This document shows, piece by piece, positions 26,184 through 34,907 of a stretch of DNA of 64,000 bases. Every line of letters begins with the position of its first letter. Positions within the stretch are counted from its first letter, which is position 1. A program made the position numbers and the translations under genes. This DNA is from Herbaspirillum sp. alder98 (GTDB lineage Bacteria > Pseudomonadota > Gammaproteobacteria > Burkholderiales > Burkholderiaceae_D), in contig NZ_JAIUCY010000007.1 of NCBI RefSeq assembly GCF_020179755.1, positions 1 through 64,000 on the forward strand, given 5' to 3'. Under the pieces are notes generated by a model. The model was not told where the DNA came from, searched no databases, and was given only the letters and a program-made list of their open reading frames with translations.

Positions 26184-26277
26184 CGTCGTCCCGGCGCAGG
26201 CCGGGACCCAGCGACTTTTGTCATGAATCGACTACCGTGACAAAAGTCGCTGGGTCCCGACTTTCGTCAGGACGACG
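26184..26277. repeat. Long inverted repeat, probably a dispersed intergenic element
   Basis: A perfect 21-base arm (GGGACCCAGCGACTTTTGTC plus A, 26203-26223) is repeated in reverse complement at 26238-26258 with a 14-base loop. Outside it CGTCGTCC (26184-26191) matches GGACGACG (26270-26277). The left arm also contains the inner palindrome CCCGGC-GCAG-GCCGGG. The pattern resembles REP-like or dRS3-like intergenic repeats. It separates hemB from the convergent binding-protein operon; the rest of 26082-26322 holds no gene. Confidence 0.75.
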
Positions 26278-26322
26278 GCGTTGGGTGACAAATCGCCCGC
26301 CTCTCGACTGCATAAAAAAAAC

Positions 26323-26347
26323 GCACTCCGGTCACCCGAAATGCGTT
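26323..26347 (-). terminator. Intrinsic terminator of the binding protein/aldehyde dehydrogenase operon
   Basis: On the minus strand AACGCA and TGCGTT enclose an inner CGG-GTGA-CCG stem and are followed by eight T (26324-26331). It lies 55 bases beyond the binding-protein stop codon. Confidence 0.78.
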
Positions 26348-26401
26348 GAACATGATCCGATCCACATCGGACTTGCTGCTCAAAAACTGCGTGGTCTCAC
26401 A

Positions 26402-27622
26402 TCACTTCCACAGCGAACACTTCGATTCTGCGCGGGTCATGTAGGCCTGATCACCGGGAATGGTCTGCACCAGCTTGTAGTAATCCCAGGGGCGCTTGGA
26501 CTCGGATGGCTTCTTGACTTCCATCAGGTACATGTCGTGCACCATGCGCCCGTCAGGACGTACCACGCCGCTGCTGGTGAAGAAGTCATTGATCTTGTTG
26601 CTGCGCAGGTAATCCATGATCTTGTCGGCATCGGTGCTGCCCACCGCCTTGACCGCCTTCAGGTACTGCCCCACCGCCGAAGCATCACCGGCCTGGAACA
26701 TCGACGGCATCTTCTTCATCTTGCCGAAGTAGCGATTGGCCCAGGCGCGCGACTGGTCGTTGAGGTCCCAATACCAGCCGTCGGTGAGGTACATGCCCTG
26801 CGTGACCTGCAAGCCCAGCGCATGCGTATCGTTGATGAAGATCAGCAGGCCGGCCAGCTTCATGGTCTTGTTGACGCCGAACTCATTGGCCGCCTTGATG
26901 GCGTTGATGACATCACCACCCGCCACCGCCAAGCCCAGGATCTGGGCCTTGGAGGACTGCGCCTGCAACAGGAAGGACGAGAAGTCCGAGGTCGCCAACG
27001 GTACCCGGGTCTGACCCACGACAGTGCCGCCGGCCGACTTCACGACTTCGCTGGTATCTTTTTCCAGCGAGGTGCCGAAGGCATAGTCGGCGGTCAGGAA
27101 GTACCACGACTTGCCGCCCTGCCTGGTAATGGCTGCACCGGTACCACGCGCCAGCGCAGTGGTGTCGTAGGCGTACTGGATGGTGTAGGCGTTGCATTCC
27201 TCGTTGGTCTGGCGCGTGGTGCCGGCGCCGACCGAGATGAAGACCTTCTTCTTTTCGCCTGCGACCTTGCCCATGGCCAGGCTGGCGGCCGAGTTGACGC
27301 CACCGACCAGCATGTCCACGCCGTCGCGATCGAACCACTCGCGCGCCTTGTTGGCAGCGATATCGGCCTTGTTCTGATGATCCGCAAAGACCAGCTCGAT
27401 CTTCTTGCCATTGATGCTGCCGCCGGCGTCGGCGATGGCCATACGGATCGCCTCGACGCCGCCCTGGCCGTCGAAGTCAGCATAGGTGCCGGACATGTCG
27501 GTGATGAAGCCGATCTTGATGGTGTCGCCGGCCGCATGGGCCGGGGTGATGGCGCCGAATGCCGCGCACAGCGATGCAGAGACGGCCAGCGACATGGCTG
27601 CGCGCCTGATGGTTGAATGCAA
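26402..27622 (-). CDS. Periplasmic ABC-type substrate-binding protein (type I, PF13458-like)
   Basis: The 406-residue product has a Sec signal (HSTIRRAAMSLAVSASLCAA, cleavage after PAHA), and the mature part begins GDTIKIGFITDMSGTYAD. Internal features include NKAREWFDRDGVDMLVGG and TADYAFGTSLEKD, typical of Leu/Ile/Val- or amide-binding family proteins. The start is a TTG at 27620-27622, chosen because AGGAGG lies 8 bases upstream and the signal peptide then has a normal length. The next ATG, 27 bases inside, would cut into it. It is the third gene after an iron alcohol dehydrogenase and a semialdehyde dehydrogenase. No permease genes are adjacent, so its ligand is unknown. Confidence 0.88.
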   Translation of the reverse strand: MHSTIRRAAMSLAVSASLCAAFGAITPAHAAGDTIKIGFITDMSGTYADFDGQGGVEAIRMAIADAGGSINGKKIELVFADHQNKADIAANKAREWFDRDGVDMLVGGVNSAASLAMGKVAGEKKKVFISVGAGTTRQTNEECNAYTIQYAYDTTALARGTGAAITRQGGKSWYFLTADYAFGTSLEKDTSEVVKSAGGTVVGQTRVPLATSDFSSFLLQAQSSKAQILGLAVAGGDVINAIKAANEFGVNKTMKLAGLLIFINDTHALGLQVTQGMYLTDGWYWDLNDQSRAWANRYFGKMKKMPSMFQAGDASAVGQYLKAVKAVGSTDADKIMDYLRSNKINDFFTSSGVVRPDGRMVHDMYLMEVKKPSESKRPWDYYKLVQTIPGDQAYMTRAESKCSLWK

Positions 27623-27707
27623 CAAGGTCTCCTCCTGGGGGTGTAAATAGCGACGGCATGTGCCGCCGCCTGTTTGAATTCTTATAGTGTTCTGACTGCT
27701 GACTGCA

Positions 27708-27739
27708 CCCGGCTGCACGCACCTCTGCGCGCAGCCGGG
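27708..27739 (-). other. Hairpin between the aldehyde dehydrogenase and binding-protein genes
   Basis: CCCGGCTGC (27708-27716) pairs perfectly with GCAGCCGGG (27731-27739). No U-tract follows. It may set the relative abundance of the downstream binding-protein message. Confidence 0.4.
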
Positions 27740-27759
27740 GCCGGACTTGAGCGCTTATC

Positions 27760-29349
27760 TCAAGCGCCGATGGCCGCGCGCGTCTGTTCGCCGTCTACCA
27801 GGCGCAACAGGCCCAGCGGGTTGGCATTTTGCAGCGGCACCGGCAGCATCGAATCCGGATAGTTCTGGTAGCACACCGGGCGCAGGAAACGCTCGATGGC
27901 CAGCGTGCCCACCGAGGTGCCGCGTGCGTCCGAAGTGGACGGATAGGGACCGCCATGCACCATCGCATCGCACACTTCGACGCCGGTCGGATAGCCGTTG
28001 AGCAGCAGGCGACCGGCCTTCTGTTCGAGCAGCGCGATCAGGTCCTGGTGGCCCTGCAGATCGCCGATTTCGGCTTGCAGGGTAGCGGTCAGCTGGCCAT
28101 GCATGTTGGCGGCGAAGTCGATCAGTTGCTCGCGGCTTTCCAGCTCGACGATCACGGTGGATGGGCCGAAGACTTCTTCTTCCAGCGGCGCTTCCTTGGA
28201 GAACAGCAGTGCGGCGTCGGCCTTGAACAGGTGCGGCACGGCCTGGGTATAACTGCTGCCACCGGTGGCGATGACCTTCACGCCGGGCAACTGCGTCAGG
28301 CGCGCCACGCCGCTGTTGTAGTGCGACAGGCCGCCGCTGTTCAACATGGTGGCCGGCGACTGGCCCGATACGGCCGCCGACAGCTTCTCGATGAACGCGC
28401 TCAGCTCAGGCGAACGCACGCCCATCAGCAAACCCGGATTGGTGCACAACTGGCCGCAGCCCACCACCACCGACGCCGCCAGGTCCTTGGCAATGGCTTC
28501 GCCACGCACCTTGAGCGCCTCGGGCAACAGGATGATGGGGTTGATGCTCGACATCTCGGCAAACACCGGGATCGGTTGCGGACGCGCCGCCGCCATGTCG
28601 CACAAGGCGCGACCGCCCCGCAGCGAACCGGTGAAGCCGACTGCCTGGATACCGGCGCTCTTGACCAGTTGCGCGCCCACGCGATCGCCATAGATCATGT
28701 TGAAGGTGCCGGCCGGCACGCCGCTCTTGGTGACCGCGCGCTCGATGGCATCGGCCACCAGTTCGGACGTCACCAGGTGACCGGTGTGCGCCTTGAACAC
28801 CACCGGGCAGCCGGCGGCCAGCGCGGCGGCAGTGTCGCCACCGGCCACCGAGAACGCCAGCGGGAAGTTGCTGGCGCCGAATACGGCCACCGGCCCCACG
28901 CCGATCTTGTACTGGCGGATATCCGGACGCGGCAGCGGCTGGCGCTGTGGCAGCGCGCTGTCGATGCGGGCGCCGTAGAAGTCGCCGCGACGCACCACCT
29001 TGGCAAACAGGCGCATCTGGTTGCTGGTGCGGCTGCGTTCACCGGTCAGGCGACCGGCCGGCAAGGCGGTTTCACGCGAGACGGCGGCGATGAAGTCGTC
29101 GCCCAGGGCGTCGATCTCGTCGGCAATGGCTTCCAGGAAGGCGGCGCGCTGGGCCGACGTGGTGGCGCGGTAGCCCGGATAGGCTTGTTCTGCGGCGTGC
29201 ACGGCTGCCGCTACTTCTTTCTCGGTCGCGGTCACGAAGGGTGTCTCGAACAGCGCGCCGGTGGTGGCGTCGACGCTGTGCAGCTGGACATCGCCCTCGC
29301 CGCTACGTTGTCCGCCGATATAGTTGTGTCCCAGAATCTGAATGCTCAC
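27760..29349 (-). CDS. Alpha-ketoglutaric semialdehyde (2,5-dioxovalerate) dehydrogenase-type aldehyde dehydrogenase
   Basis: The 529-residue enzyme belongs to the aldehyde dehydrogenase branch that oxidises 2,5-dioxopentanoate to 2-oxoglutarate. Signatures are FGASNFPLAFSVAGGDTA (Asn161), the cofactor Lys near 186, the general-base Glu265 in FAEMSSINP and the nucleophile Cys302 in GQLCTNPGLL. This enzyme is the last step of hydroxyproline, pentose and glucarate oxidative routes. The GTG start at 29347-29349 has a GGGAG ribosome site 6 bases ahead. No upstream pathway enzyme (dehydratase or aldolase) is adjacent, so which route it serves is open; the iron alcohol dehydrogenase beside it suggests an alcohol precursor. 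Confidence 0.9.
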   Translation of the reverse strand: MSIQILGHNYIGGQRSGEGDVQLHSVDATTGALFETPFVTATEKEVAAAVHAAEQAYPGYRATTSAQRAAFLEAIADEIDALGDDFIAAVSRETALPAGRLTGERSRTSNQMRLFAKVVRRGDFYGARIDSALPQRQPLPRPDIRQYKIGVGPVAVFGASNFPLAFSVAGGDTAAALAAGCPVVFKAHTGHLVTSELVADAIERAVTKSGVPAGTFNMIYGDRVGAQLVKSAGIQAVGFTGSLRGGRALCDMAAARPQPIPVFAEMSSINPIILLPEALKVRGEAIAKDLAASVVVGCGQLCTNPGLLMGVRSPELSAFIEKLSAAVSGQSPATMLNSGGLSHYNSGVARLTQLPGVKVIATGGSSYTQAVPHLFKADAALLFSKEAPLEEEVFGPSTVIVELESREQLIDFAANMHGQLTATLQAEIGDLQGHQDLIALLEQKAGRLLLNGYPTGVEVCDAMVHGGPYPSTSDARGTSVGTLAIERFLRPVCYQNYPDSMLPVPLQNANPLGLLRLVDGEQTRAAIGA

Positions 29350-29492
29350 GTTGTACTCCCTGCTATGTTCATCATTCGCTTCCCGCTGCTGCGGGTCACG
29401 GGCAAAGAGGCCGCGTCCGCGTGGGCGGAGACGGCCTTTGGATCTGTTTCATGTGACCGCGCAGCAAGCCGCGCTGGACGTATTGTGTGGCA

Positions 29493-30632
29493 TCACATGG
29501 ATTGCTGCAGCATGCGTTCGTAGTCCTGCTCCGAGGCGACCCGCGGATTGGTCTTGTGGCTGTGGTCGGCCAGTGCGCCCTGGATGATCTTGGGATACAT
29601 GTCGGTGCTCACGCCGAGCTCGGCCAGGCCGGCCGGCAGCCCCAGCCGACGGCTCATGTCCTTGATCGCAGGCCCGATATCGGCGGCGTCCTTGAGCCCC
29701 ATCGCATGGGCGATACGCGCCAGTTTCTGGTCCTTGACCACGGTCTCGGCGGGCGCATTGAATTCGATGATGGCCGGCAGGAAGATAGCGTTCAGGGTGC
29801 CGTGGTGCAACTTGGGGTTGATGCCACCCAGCGAATGCGACAGGCTGTGCACGCAACCCAGGCCCTTCTGGAACGCCATCGCGCCCTGCATCGATGCGCT
29901 CATCATGTTGAGCCGCGCTTCGCGGTCGCCCGGCTCGCGGGTGGCACGCTCGATATGGGCCCAGGCACGCCACAGGCCGTCCAGCGCAATGCCATCGGCT
30001 GGCGGGTTGAACGACGGCGCCATGAAGGTTTCCAGGCAATGGGCAATCGCGTCCATGCCGGTGGCGGCGGTCATCAATGGCGGCAAGCCCAGCGTCAGCT
30101 CGGGGTCGCAGATGGCCAGGCGCGGCACCAGGTAGGGCGACAGCACCCCGACCTTGCGGCCATCGTCGAGGATCAGGATGGCGCCGCGTCCGACTTCACT
30201 GCCGGTGCCGGCGGTGGTGGGAATGGCGATCACCGCGGCGGTCTTGGCCGTGATGTTGGACAAGCCGCCTTCGATCAGCGCAAATGATTTCAGCGGGCCT
30301 TCATGGGTGCCGCAGACGGCCACGCCCTTGGCCAGGTCGATCGACGAGCCGCCGCCGACGGCGACGATGCCATCACAGCCGGCTTCGCGGAACATCGCCA
30401 CGGCGGCGCGCACTGCGGTTTCATTGGGGTTGGGCGGGGTCTGGTCGAATACCGTGACGCTGCTGCCGTCCTTGAGCTGGCCCAGCACACGGTCGAGGAT
30501 GCCGGCGTTGCGGATGCCCATGTCGGTGACCACCAGCGGCCGCTTGATGCCGATGCGGTCGCATTCCTGCTGCAGCAGTGCCAGCGCGCCAAAGTCGAAC
30601 TGCACTTGGGTAATGTAATTGATGAGTGCCAT
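29493..30632 (-). CDS. Iron-containing alcohol dehydrogenase (group III)
   Basis: The 379-residue enzyme has the nucleotide loop GGGSSIDLAKG (93-103), IPTTAGTGSEVGRG, and metal ligands Asp194 and His198 in TGMDAIAHCLE, a His in GCVHSLSHSLGG and His277 in KLHHGTLNAIFLP. Group III members oxidise or reduce small alcohols, hydroxy acids and semialdehydes with NAD(P). It is the first gene of the operon with the semialdehyde dehydrogenase and the binding protein, divergent from a LysR gene. I started at the ATG of MALINYITQ, 8 bases after AAGG. Substrate is unknown. Confidence 0.9.
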   Translation of the reverse strand: MALINYITQVQFDFGALALLQQECDRIGIKRPLVVTDMGIRNAGILDRVLGQLKDGSSVTVFDQTPPNPNETAVRAAVAMFREAGCDGIVAVGGGSSIDLAKGVAVCGTHEGPLKSFALIEGGLSNITAKTAAVIAIPTTAGTGSEVGRGAILILDDGRKVGVLSPYLVPRLAICDPELTLGLPPLMTAATGMDAIAHCLETFMAPSFNPPADGIALDGLWRAWAHIERATREPGDREARLNMMSASMQGAMAFQKGLGCVHSLSHSLGGINPKLHHGTLNAIFLPAIIEFNAPAETVVKDQKLARIAHAMGLKDAADIGPAIKDMSRRLGLPAGLAELGVSTDMYPKIIQGALADHSHKTNPRVASEQDYERMLQQSM

Positions 30633-30834
30633 CACATAGCCTTGATTTATAGATGTCTGCCGGGACGGTTGCTCTGGCGGGGCGGCTACGGCACCCGCCA
30701 GAGTCCGCTCTTCCCTCTGGTGTCCTGCTTTTGAATGCCAGACTCTATGCCAATGCAAGGCCGTTGGCTAATGAGAGCTGTTGATATGGGTATAACCAGC
30801 AGTCATACTTAGGCTTTTATCGCGAAAGCCAGTC
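30633..30834. promoter_or_regulatory. Divergent control region of the LysR gene and the alcohol dehydrogenase operon
   Basis: The 202-base gap holds no gene. Close to the LysR start a stretch around 30780-30812 contains ATAC/GTAT-type dyad pieces (GGTATAACC, TCATACTTA) compatible with a T-N11-A LysR site. The precise operator cannot be fixed by eye. Confidence 0.4.
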
Positions 30835-31773
30835 ATGCAAGCCACGCTCCCTTCGCTGGCGTCGATCACGTCGCGCCTGCACTTGCGTCAATTGCGCCTG
30901 CTCATTGCGCTGTCCGACCACGGCTCGCTGCTCAAGGCGGCCGAGCAGGTGGCGTTGACCCAGCCCGGCGCCAGCAAGGCGCTGCAGGAGATCGAGAGCA
31001 CCCTGGGCGCGCAGTTGTTCGTGCGCACCAACCGCGGCCTGGAGCCGAACGATCTTGGCCATTGCGTGATCCGCTATGCGCGCCTGATCCAGACCGACCT
31101 GACGCACCTGCGCGAAGAGATGCTTTCCATCATGCAAGGTAACGGCGGTCGCCTGGCGGTGGGGACCATCATGGGCGCGGTGCCGCTGCTCACCGATGCA
31201 TTGACCCAGTTGCTGGAGAAGCGGCCGACGCTGTCGGTGCAGATCGTCGAGGACACCAGCGCCCGGTTGCTGCGCCTGCTGGACCAGGGCCGGCTCGACA
31301 TGGCCATCTGTCGCACCAGCATCAGCCAGCGCCCGCATCTCTACGACGCCTTCAATATCCACGACGAACAACTGGCCGTAGTGGCCAGCGTCAATCATCC
31401 GCTGGCGCATGCACAAGAGCTGCAACTGGCCGACCTGGCCGATTCGCGCTGGGTGGTCTACTCGGCCAACATGCCGATGCGGCTGTCGCTGGAGCGTGAA
31501 TTCCACGATGCCGACCTGCGCTTTCCGCTGCATCTGATGGAGACCACCTCGGCCTTCACCACGCTTTCGCTACTGCAGAAAAATCCCCATTTCGTGGCCT
31601 TGCTGTCGATCGACGTGGCGCAGTTCTGCACCCGCTTCGGCATGACCTGCATCCTGCCGTTGCAGTTGCACACCCGCAGCGAGCCGTACCAGCTGGTGAC
31701 GCGTCATGGCACCCAGCTGTCGCCCCTGGCGCGCCAGTTCATCACCGATTTTGCAGAAGTGGTGGGGCAATAA
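30835..31773 (+). CDS. LysR-family transcriptional regulator
   Basis: The 312-residue protein has the N-terminal winged helix-turn-helix (LHLRQLRLLIALSDHGSLLK through LTQPGASKALQEIESTLGAQ, about 16-65). The C-terminal periplasmic-binding-like effector domain begins near RLAVGTIMGAVPLLT. It belongs to the GbpR/CbbR-like group with an RTNRGLEPN wing. It is divergent from the alcohol dehydrogenase, aldehyde dehydrogenase and binding-protein operon and is its likely regulator. Its stop codon overlaps the terminator of the convergent peroxiredoxin gene. Confidence 0.93.
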   Translation: MQATLPSLASITSRLHLRQLRLLIALSDHGSLLKAAEQVALTQPGASKALQEIESTLGAQLFVRTNRGLEPNDLGHCVIRYARLIQTDLTHLREEMLSIMQGNGGRLAVGTIMGAVPLLTDALTQLLEKRPTLSVQIVEDTSARLLRLLDQGRLDMAICRTSISQRPHLYDAFNIHDEQLAVVASVNHPLAHAQELQLADLADSRWVVYSANMPMRLSLEREFHDADLRFPLHLMETTSAFTTLSLLQKNPHFVALLSIDVAQFCTRFGMTCILPLQLHTRSEPYQLVTRHGTQLSPLARQFITDFAEVVGQ

Positions 31774-31795
31774 AAAAGCGCTCCCGGAGGAGCGC
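31772..31795 (-). terminator. Intrinsic terminator of the peroxiredoxin gene
   Basis: On the minus strand GCGCTCC and GGAGCGC (31778-31795) form a 7-base stem with a four-base loop followed by six T. The T-run overlaps the LysR stop codon on the other strand. Confidence 0.85.
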
Positions 31796-31819
31796 CTTGA
31801 AGATACTGCGAGTGGTCGC

Positions 31820-32458
31820 TTATTTGTTCGGCTGCGGCGTGATGCGCAGGTACGGACGCGGCGACTTGTAACCCTTCGGGTATTTCTGCTTGATGACTTC
31901 TTCGTCCTTGACCGACAACGGAATGATCACGTCGTCGCCGTCTTTCCAGTTACCCGGCGTGGCGACGGTATAGCCATCGGTCAGTTGCAGCGCATCCAGC
32001 ACGCGCAGCACTTCGTCGAAGTTGCGACCGGTGCTCATCGGGTAGGTGATGATCAGGCGCACCTTCTTCTTCGGATCGATCACGAACAGCGAGCGCACGG
32101 TGGCAGTCTCGGACTGGTTCGGGTGGATCATGTCATACAGGCCGGCGACCTTCTTGTCGACGTCGGCGACGATCGGAAAACCGACCACCGTCTGTTGTGT
32201 CTCTTCGATGTCCTTGATCCACTTGGTGTGCTGCTCGGCGGCATCCACCGACAAGGCGATGGCCTTGACATTGCGCTTGTCGAATTCGGGCTTGAGCTTG
32301 GCGGTCAGCCCCAGTTCGGTGGTACACACGGGGGTGAAATCGGCCGGGTGGGAAAACAGCACGACCCAGGAGTCGCCTGCCCATTCGTGAAACTTGAGAT
32401 TGCCGATCGAGGATTCTTGCTCGAAATCCGGCGCGGTGTCGCCCAGTCGCAGTGTCAT
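31820..32458 (-). CDS. 1-Cys peroxiredoxin (Prx6-type, AhpC/TSA family)
   Basis: The 212-residue protein starts LRLGDTAPDFEQESSIG and carries the peroxidatic motif HPADFTPVCTTELG with Cys45. The C-terminal PKGYKSPRPYLRITPQP extension is characteristic of the Prx6 subfamily, which has only the one conserved Cys. It reduces hydroperoxides in the cytoplasm. A GGGAGA ribosome site precedes the ATG, and a clear terminator follows, so it is a single-gene unit. Confidence 0.94.
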   Translation of the reverse strand: MTLRLGDTAPDFEQESSIGNLKFHEWAGDSWVVLFSHPADFTPVCTTELGLTAKLKPEFDKRNVKAIALSVDAAEQHTKWIKDIEETQQTVVGFPIVADVDKKVAGLYDMIHPNQSETATVRSLFVIDPKKKVRLIITYPMSTGRNFDEVLRVLDALQLTDGYTVATPGNWKDGDDVIIPLSVKDEEVIKQKYPKGYKSPRPYLRITPQPNK

Positions 32459-32596
32459 AAATGTCTCCCAGTGTGAGGATTGAAGAAAAATCGAATCGTG
32501 ACTATAACGTGCTGCCAGTGCCTGTCAAACGACTATTAACGCTTAACCAAATAACCTTATGCAATGACGCCCGGCAGATGATTTCCGGCGCATTTC

Positions 32597-34390
32597 TCAG
32601 CCGGGCGGCAAACTCTGCAGGAAACGTGCCGCATCCTGGTAGCCGATCACCCGACGGCCCGCCTGCTCGCGCCCTTCGGCATCGAAGAACATGATCCCGG
32701 GCGGCCCGAACAGGTTGAAGCGCTTGAGCATGGCGCGGTCGTCGGCATTGTTGGCGGTGACATCGATCTGCAGCAGCAGCATGCGATCCATGCGGGCGCG
32801 GACCTGGGCATCGCTGAACGTGAAGCGCTCCATTTCCTTGCACGAGACACACCAGTCGGCGTAGAAGTCGAGCATCACGGCGCGTCGTTCGCCACGCGCG
32901 TTCTGGGCCAGCGCCGCATCGAGCTCGGCCACCGAGCGTACCCGCACAAATGCTGCATGGGCGGCCTCACTGGACGACGCCGACAGGTGCGACAGCGGCG
33001 CAAGCGGGTCGCGTCCGCCGCTCGCCAGCCCGACCAGTTGCAGCAACCCAAGCGCGGCGACCGCCAGGCCCAGCCCGCGCGAGACCCAGGCGCCACGGAC
33101 GCCCCACAGCAGGTAGGCGCCGTAGCCGATACCCAGCGCCGCCCACCCCAGCATCGCAAGCCAGTCGGCGATCACCGGCGTGAGCATCCATAGCGCGGTG
33201 CCCAGCATCAACACACCAAAGAAGCGCTTCACACTATCCATCCAGGCGCCGGCGCGCGGCAGCAGTGCGCCGGCCGAGGCGCCGATGAGCAGCAAGGGCA
33301 CGCTCATGCCGACCGCCATCGCAAACAGGGCACTCCCGCCCAGCACGACGTCACGGCTCTGGCTGATGTAGAGCAGCGCACCGGCCAGCGGCGCAGCCAC
33401 GCAAGGGCCGACGATCAAGGCCGAGATCGCGCCCATCGCGAACACGCCGATCCAGGTACCGCTGCCGCCGCCCGAGGCACTGGTCAATCGCGACTGCAGG
33501 GCCGCCGGCACCTGCAACTGATAAAAGTCGAACATCGACAGCGCGAGCCCTGCCATCACCAGGGCAAAAGCGCCCAGCACCCAGGGATTCTGTAGGTAGG
33601 CTGACAGGCCTTCACCCAGCATGCCGGCAGCGACACCCAATGCGGTATAGACCAGCGCCATGCCGAGTGAATAATCGAGCGACAACAGGAAGCTGCGTGC
33701 GCCCTTGCCGCGTTGAGCCGCCACGCCTTGCTGGCCAACGATGATCGACGACAGGATGGGCAGCATCGGCAAGACGCAGGGGGTAAACGACAGCCCCAGC
33801 CCCAGCAGGAAGAACAACGACAGCACGCTCCACAGCCGGCCGCTCTTGAGCACCGAGGTGATTCCGGCAATATCACCGCTGGCGTCCTGCTGCGGCTGGG
33901 CTGCGCCGTCACTGCCGACACCGCGGGTGACCGCCCCGATGGCTTGCGGCGACAGCTTCACCAGCAATGTCATCGGCGGATAGCACAGTCCCTTGTCGGC
34001 ACAACCTTGCGACACTGCATTGATGGTGAATTCGCTACCGGCGTCACGCACCGCCAGGCGCGCCTGCACTATGCCGTGATAGGTCTCGACTTCTTTCTGG
34101 AAGTTTTCGTCGTACTTCGTTTTACCGGCAGGAAACTGCGGTTCGCCCAGCGTCGCGCCAGTGGCCGTGAAATGAAAGCGGTCCCGGTACATGTAGTAAC
34201 CGTCGGCAATCCGGTAACTCAGTTCGACCGTGCCGGCGTCGACCATGTGCGCGCTGAGCTGAAATGCCTGCTCGGGCGGCAGGTACTCTTCGTCGGCCTG
34301 GGCGGCGCCGCTCCAGCAGCAGATCACTAATGTCCACAGGCAGCACCACAGTGCCCACGGCGACGGATTGGACTTCAAGAGCTTGTTCAT
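32597..34390 (-). CDS. dsbD: Thiol:disulfide interchange protein DsbD
   Basis: The 597-residue protein has the three-part DsbD layout: a signal peptide and periplasmic immunoglobulin-like alpha domain (EEYLPPEQAFQLSAHMVD onward, with QGCADKGLCYPPM), an eight-helix membrane beta domain (FTPCVLPMLPILSSI and GPCVAAPLAGALLY with its Cys pair), and a C-terminal thioredoxin-like gamma domain (LDFYADWCVSCKEMERFTF). It carries electrons from cytoplasmic thioredoxin to periplasmic DsbC and to cytochrome c assembly, which fits the system II genes at 19477-22932. The start is the ATG of MNKLLKSNP. cutA is 32 bases upstream, the usual arrangement. Confidence 0.95.
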   Translation of the reverse strand: MNKLLKSNPSPWALWCCLWTLVICCWSGAAQADEEYLPPEQAFQLSAHMVDAGTVELSYRIADGYYMYRDRFHFTATGATLGEPQFPAGKTKYDENFQKEVETYHGIVQARLAVRDAGSEFTINAVSQGCADKGLCYPPMTLLVKLSPQAIGAVTRGVGSDGAAQPQQDASGDIAGITSVLKSGRLWSVLSLFFLLGLGLSFTPCVLPMLPILSSIIVGQQGVAAQRGKGARSFLLSLDYSLGMALVYTALGVAAGMLGEGLSAYLQNPWVLGAFALVMAGLALSMFDFYQLQVPAALQSRLTSASGGGSGTWIGVFAMGAISALIVGPCVAAPLAGALLYISQSRDVVLGGSALFAMAVGMSVPLLLIGASAGALLPRAGAWMDSVKRFFGVLMLGTALWMLTPVIADWLAMLGWAALGIGYGAYLLWGVRGAWVSRGLGLAVAALGLLQLVGLASGGRDPLAPLSHLSASSSEAAHAAFVRVRSVAELDAALAQNARGERRAVMLDFYADWCVSCKEMERFTFSDAQVRARMDRMLLLQIDVTANNADDRAMLKRFNLFGPPGIMFFDAEGREQAGRRVIGYQDAARFLQSLPPG

Positions 34391-34422
34391 GCAGGTCGGT
34401 TCGCTTGTTCTGGGTGTGATCT

Positions 34423-34770
34423 TCAGGTCTGTAATGGGGCAGCGGTTTCGTCGCGCATCCATTGCAGGTAGGACGGCAATCCGCCAGCGACCGGGACGAT
34501 GATAATTTCCGGCACGTCATAGGGATGCGCCGCCAATATGGCCCGTTCCACCTCGCCATAGCGCGCCTGGGTGGTCTTGATCAATAACGGGATCTCGCTG
34601 GCTTGTTCTATCTTGTCGGCCCATCGGTAGATCGAGGTCACCGCCGGCAGGATATTGACGCAGGCTGCCAGCTGCTGCTCGACCAGCTGGCGTGACAGGC
34701 GCTCGGCCAGCTCGGCCTCGGGCACGTTGGTCAGCACCAGCAACGGCTGGTTCAGGGGCGAGGAGGTCAT
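34423..34770 (-). CDS. cutA: Divalent-cation tolerance protein CutA
   Basis: The 115-residue trimeric protein shows VLTNVPEAELAERLSRQLVE, then LAACVNILPAVTSIYRW and the C-terminal HPYDVPEIIIVPV-type motif that defines the family. CutA is linked to copper tolerance in older work, but its molecular role is unsettled. It lies directly upstream of dsbD in the same direction, a common pairing. The Shine-Dalgarno sequence is weak. Confidence 0.93.
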   Translation of the reverse strand: MTSSPLNQPLLVLTNVPEAELAERLSRQLVEQQLAACVNILPAVTSIYRWADKIEQASEIPLLIKTTQARYGEVERAILAAHPYDVPEIIIVPVAGGLPSYLQWMRDETAAPLQT

Positions 34771-34865
34771 GTCGGTGGCTCAAGGTGGCGGCACATGCGG
34801 TATTCAACCATATCCGCGCATTCGATGCGTTGCGCCTTATAGGCAATACACGCTTCAGAATGCAA

Positions 34866-34890
34866 AAAAGCCAGGCAATGCCTGGCTTTT
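34866..34890. terminator. Two-way intrinsic terminator at the end of the alpha operon
   Basis: AAAAGCCAGGC (34866-34876) pairs with GCCTGGCTTTT (34880-34890) around a three-base loop, with T-runs in both directions. It lies 17 bases after the rplQ stop and ends the whole ribosomal supercluster. Confidence 0.9.
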
Positions 34891-34907
34891 CCGTGAGACA
34901 ACCGCAC

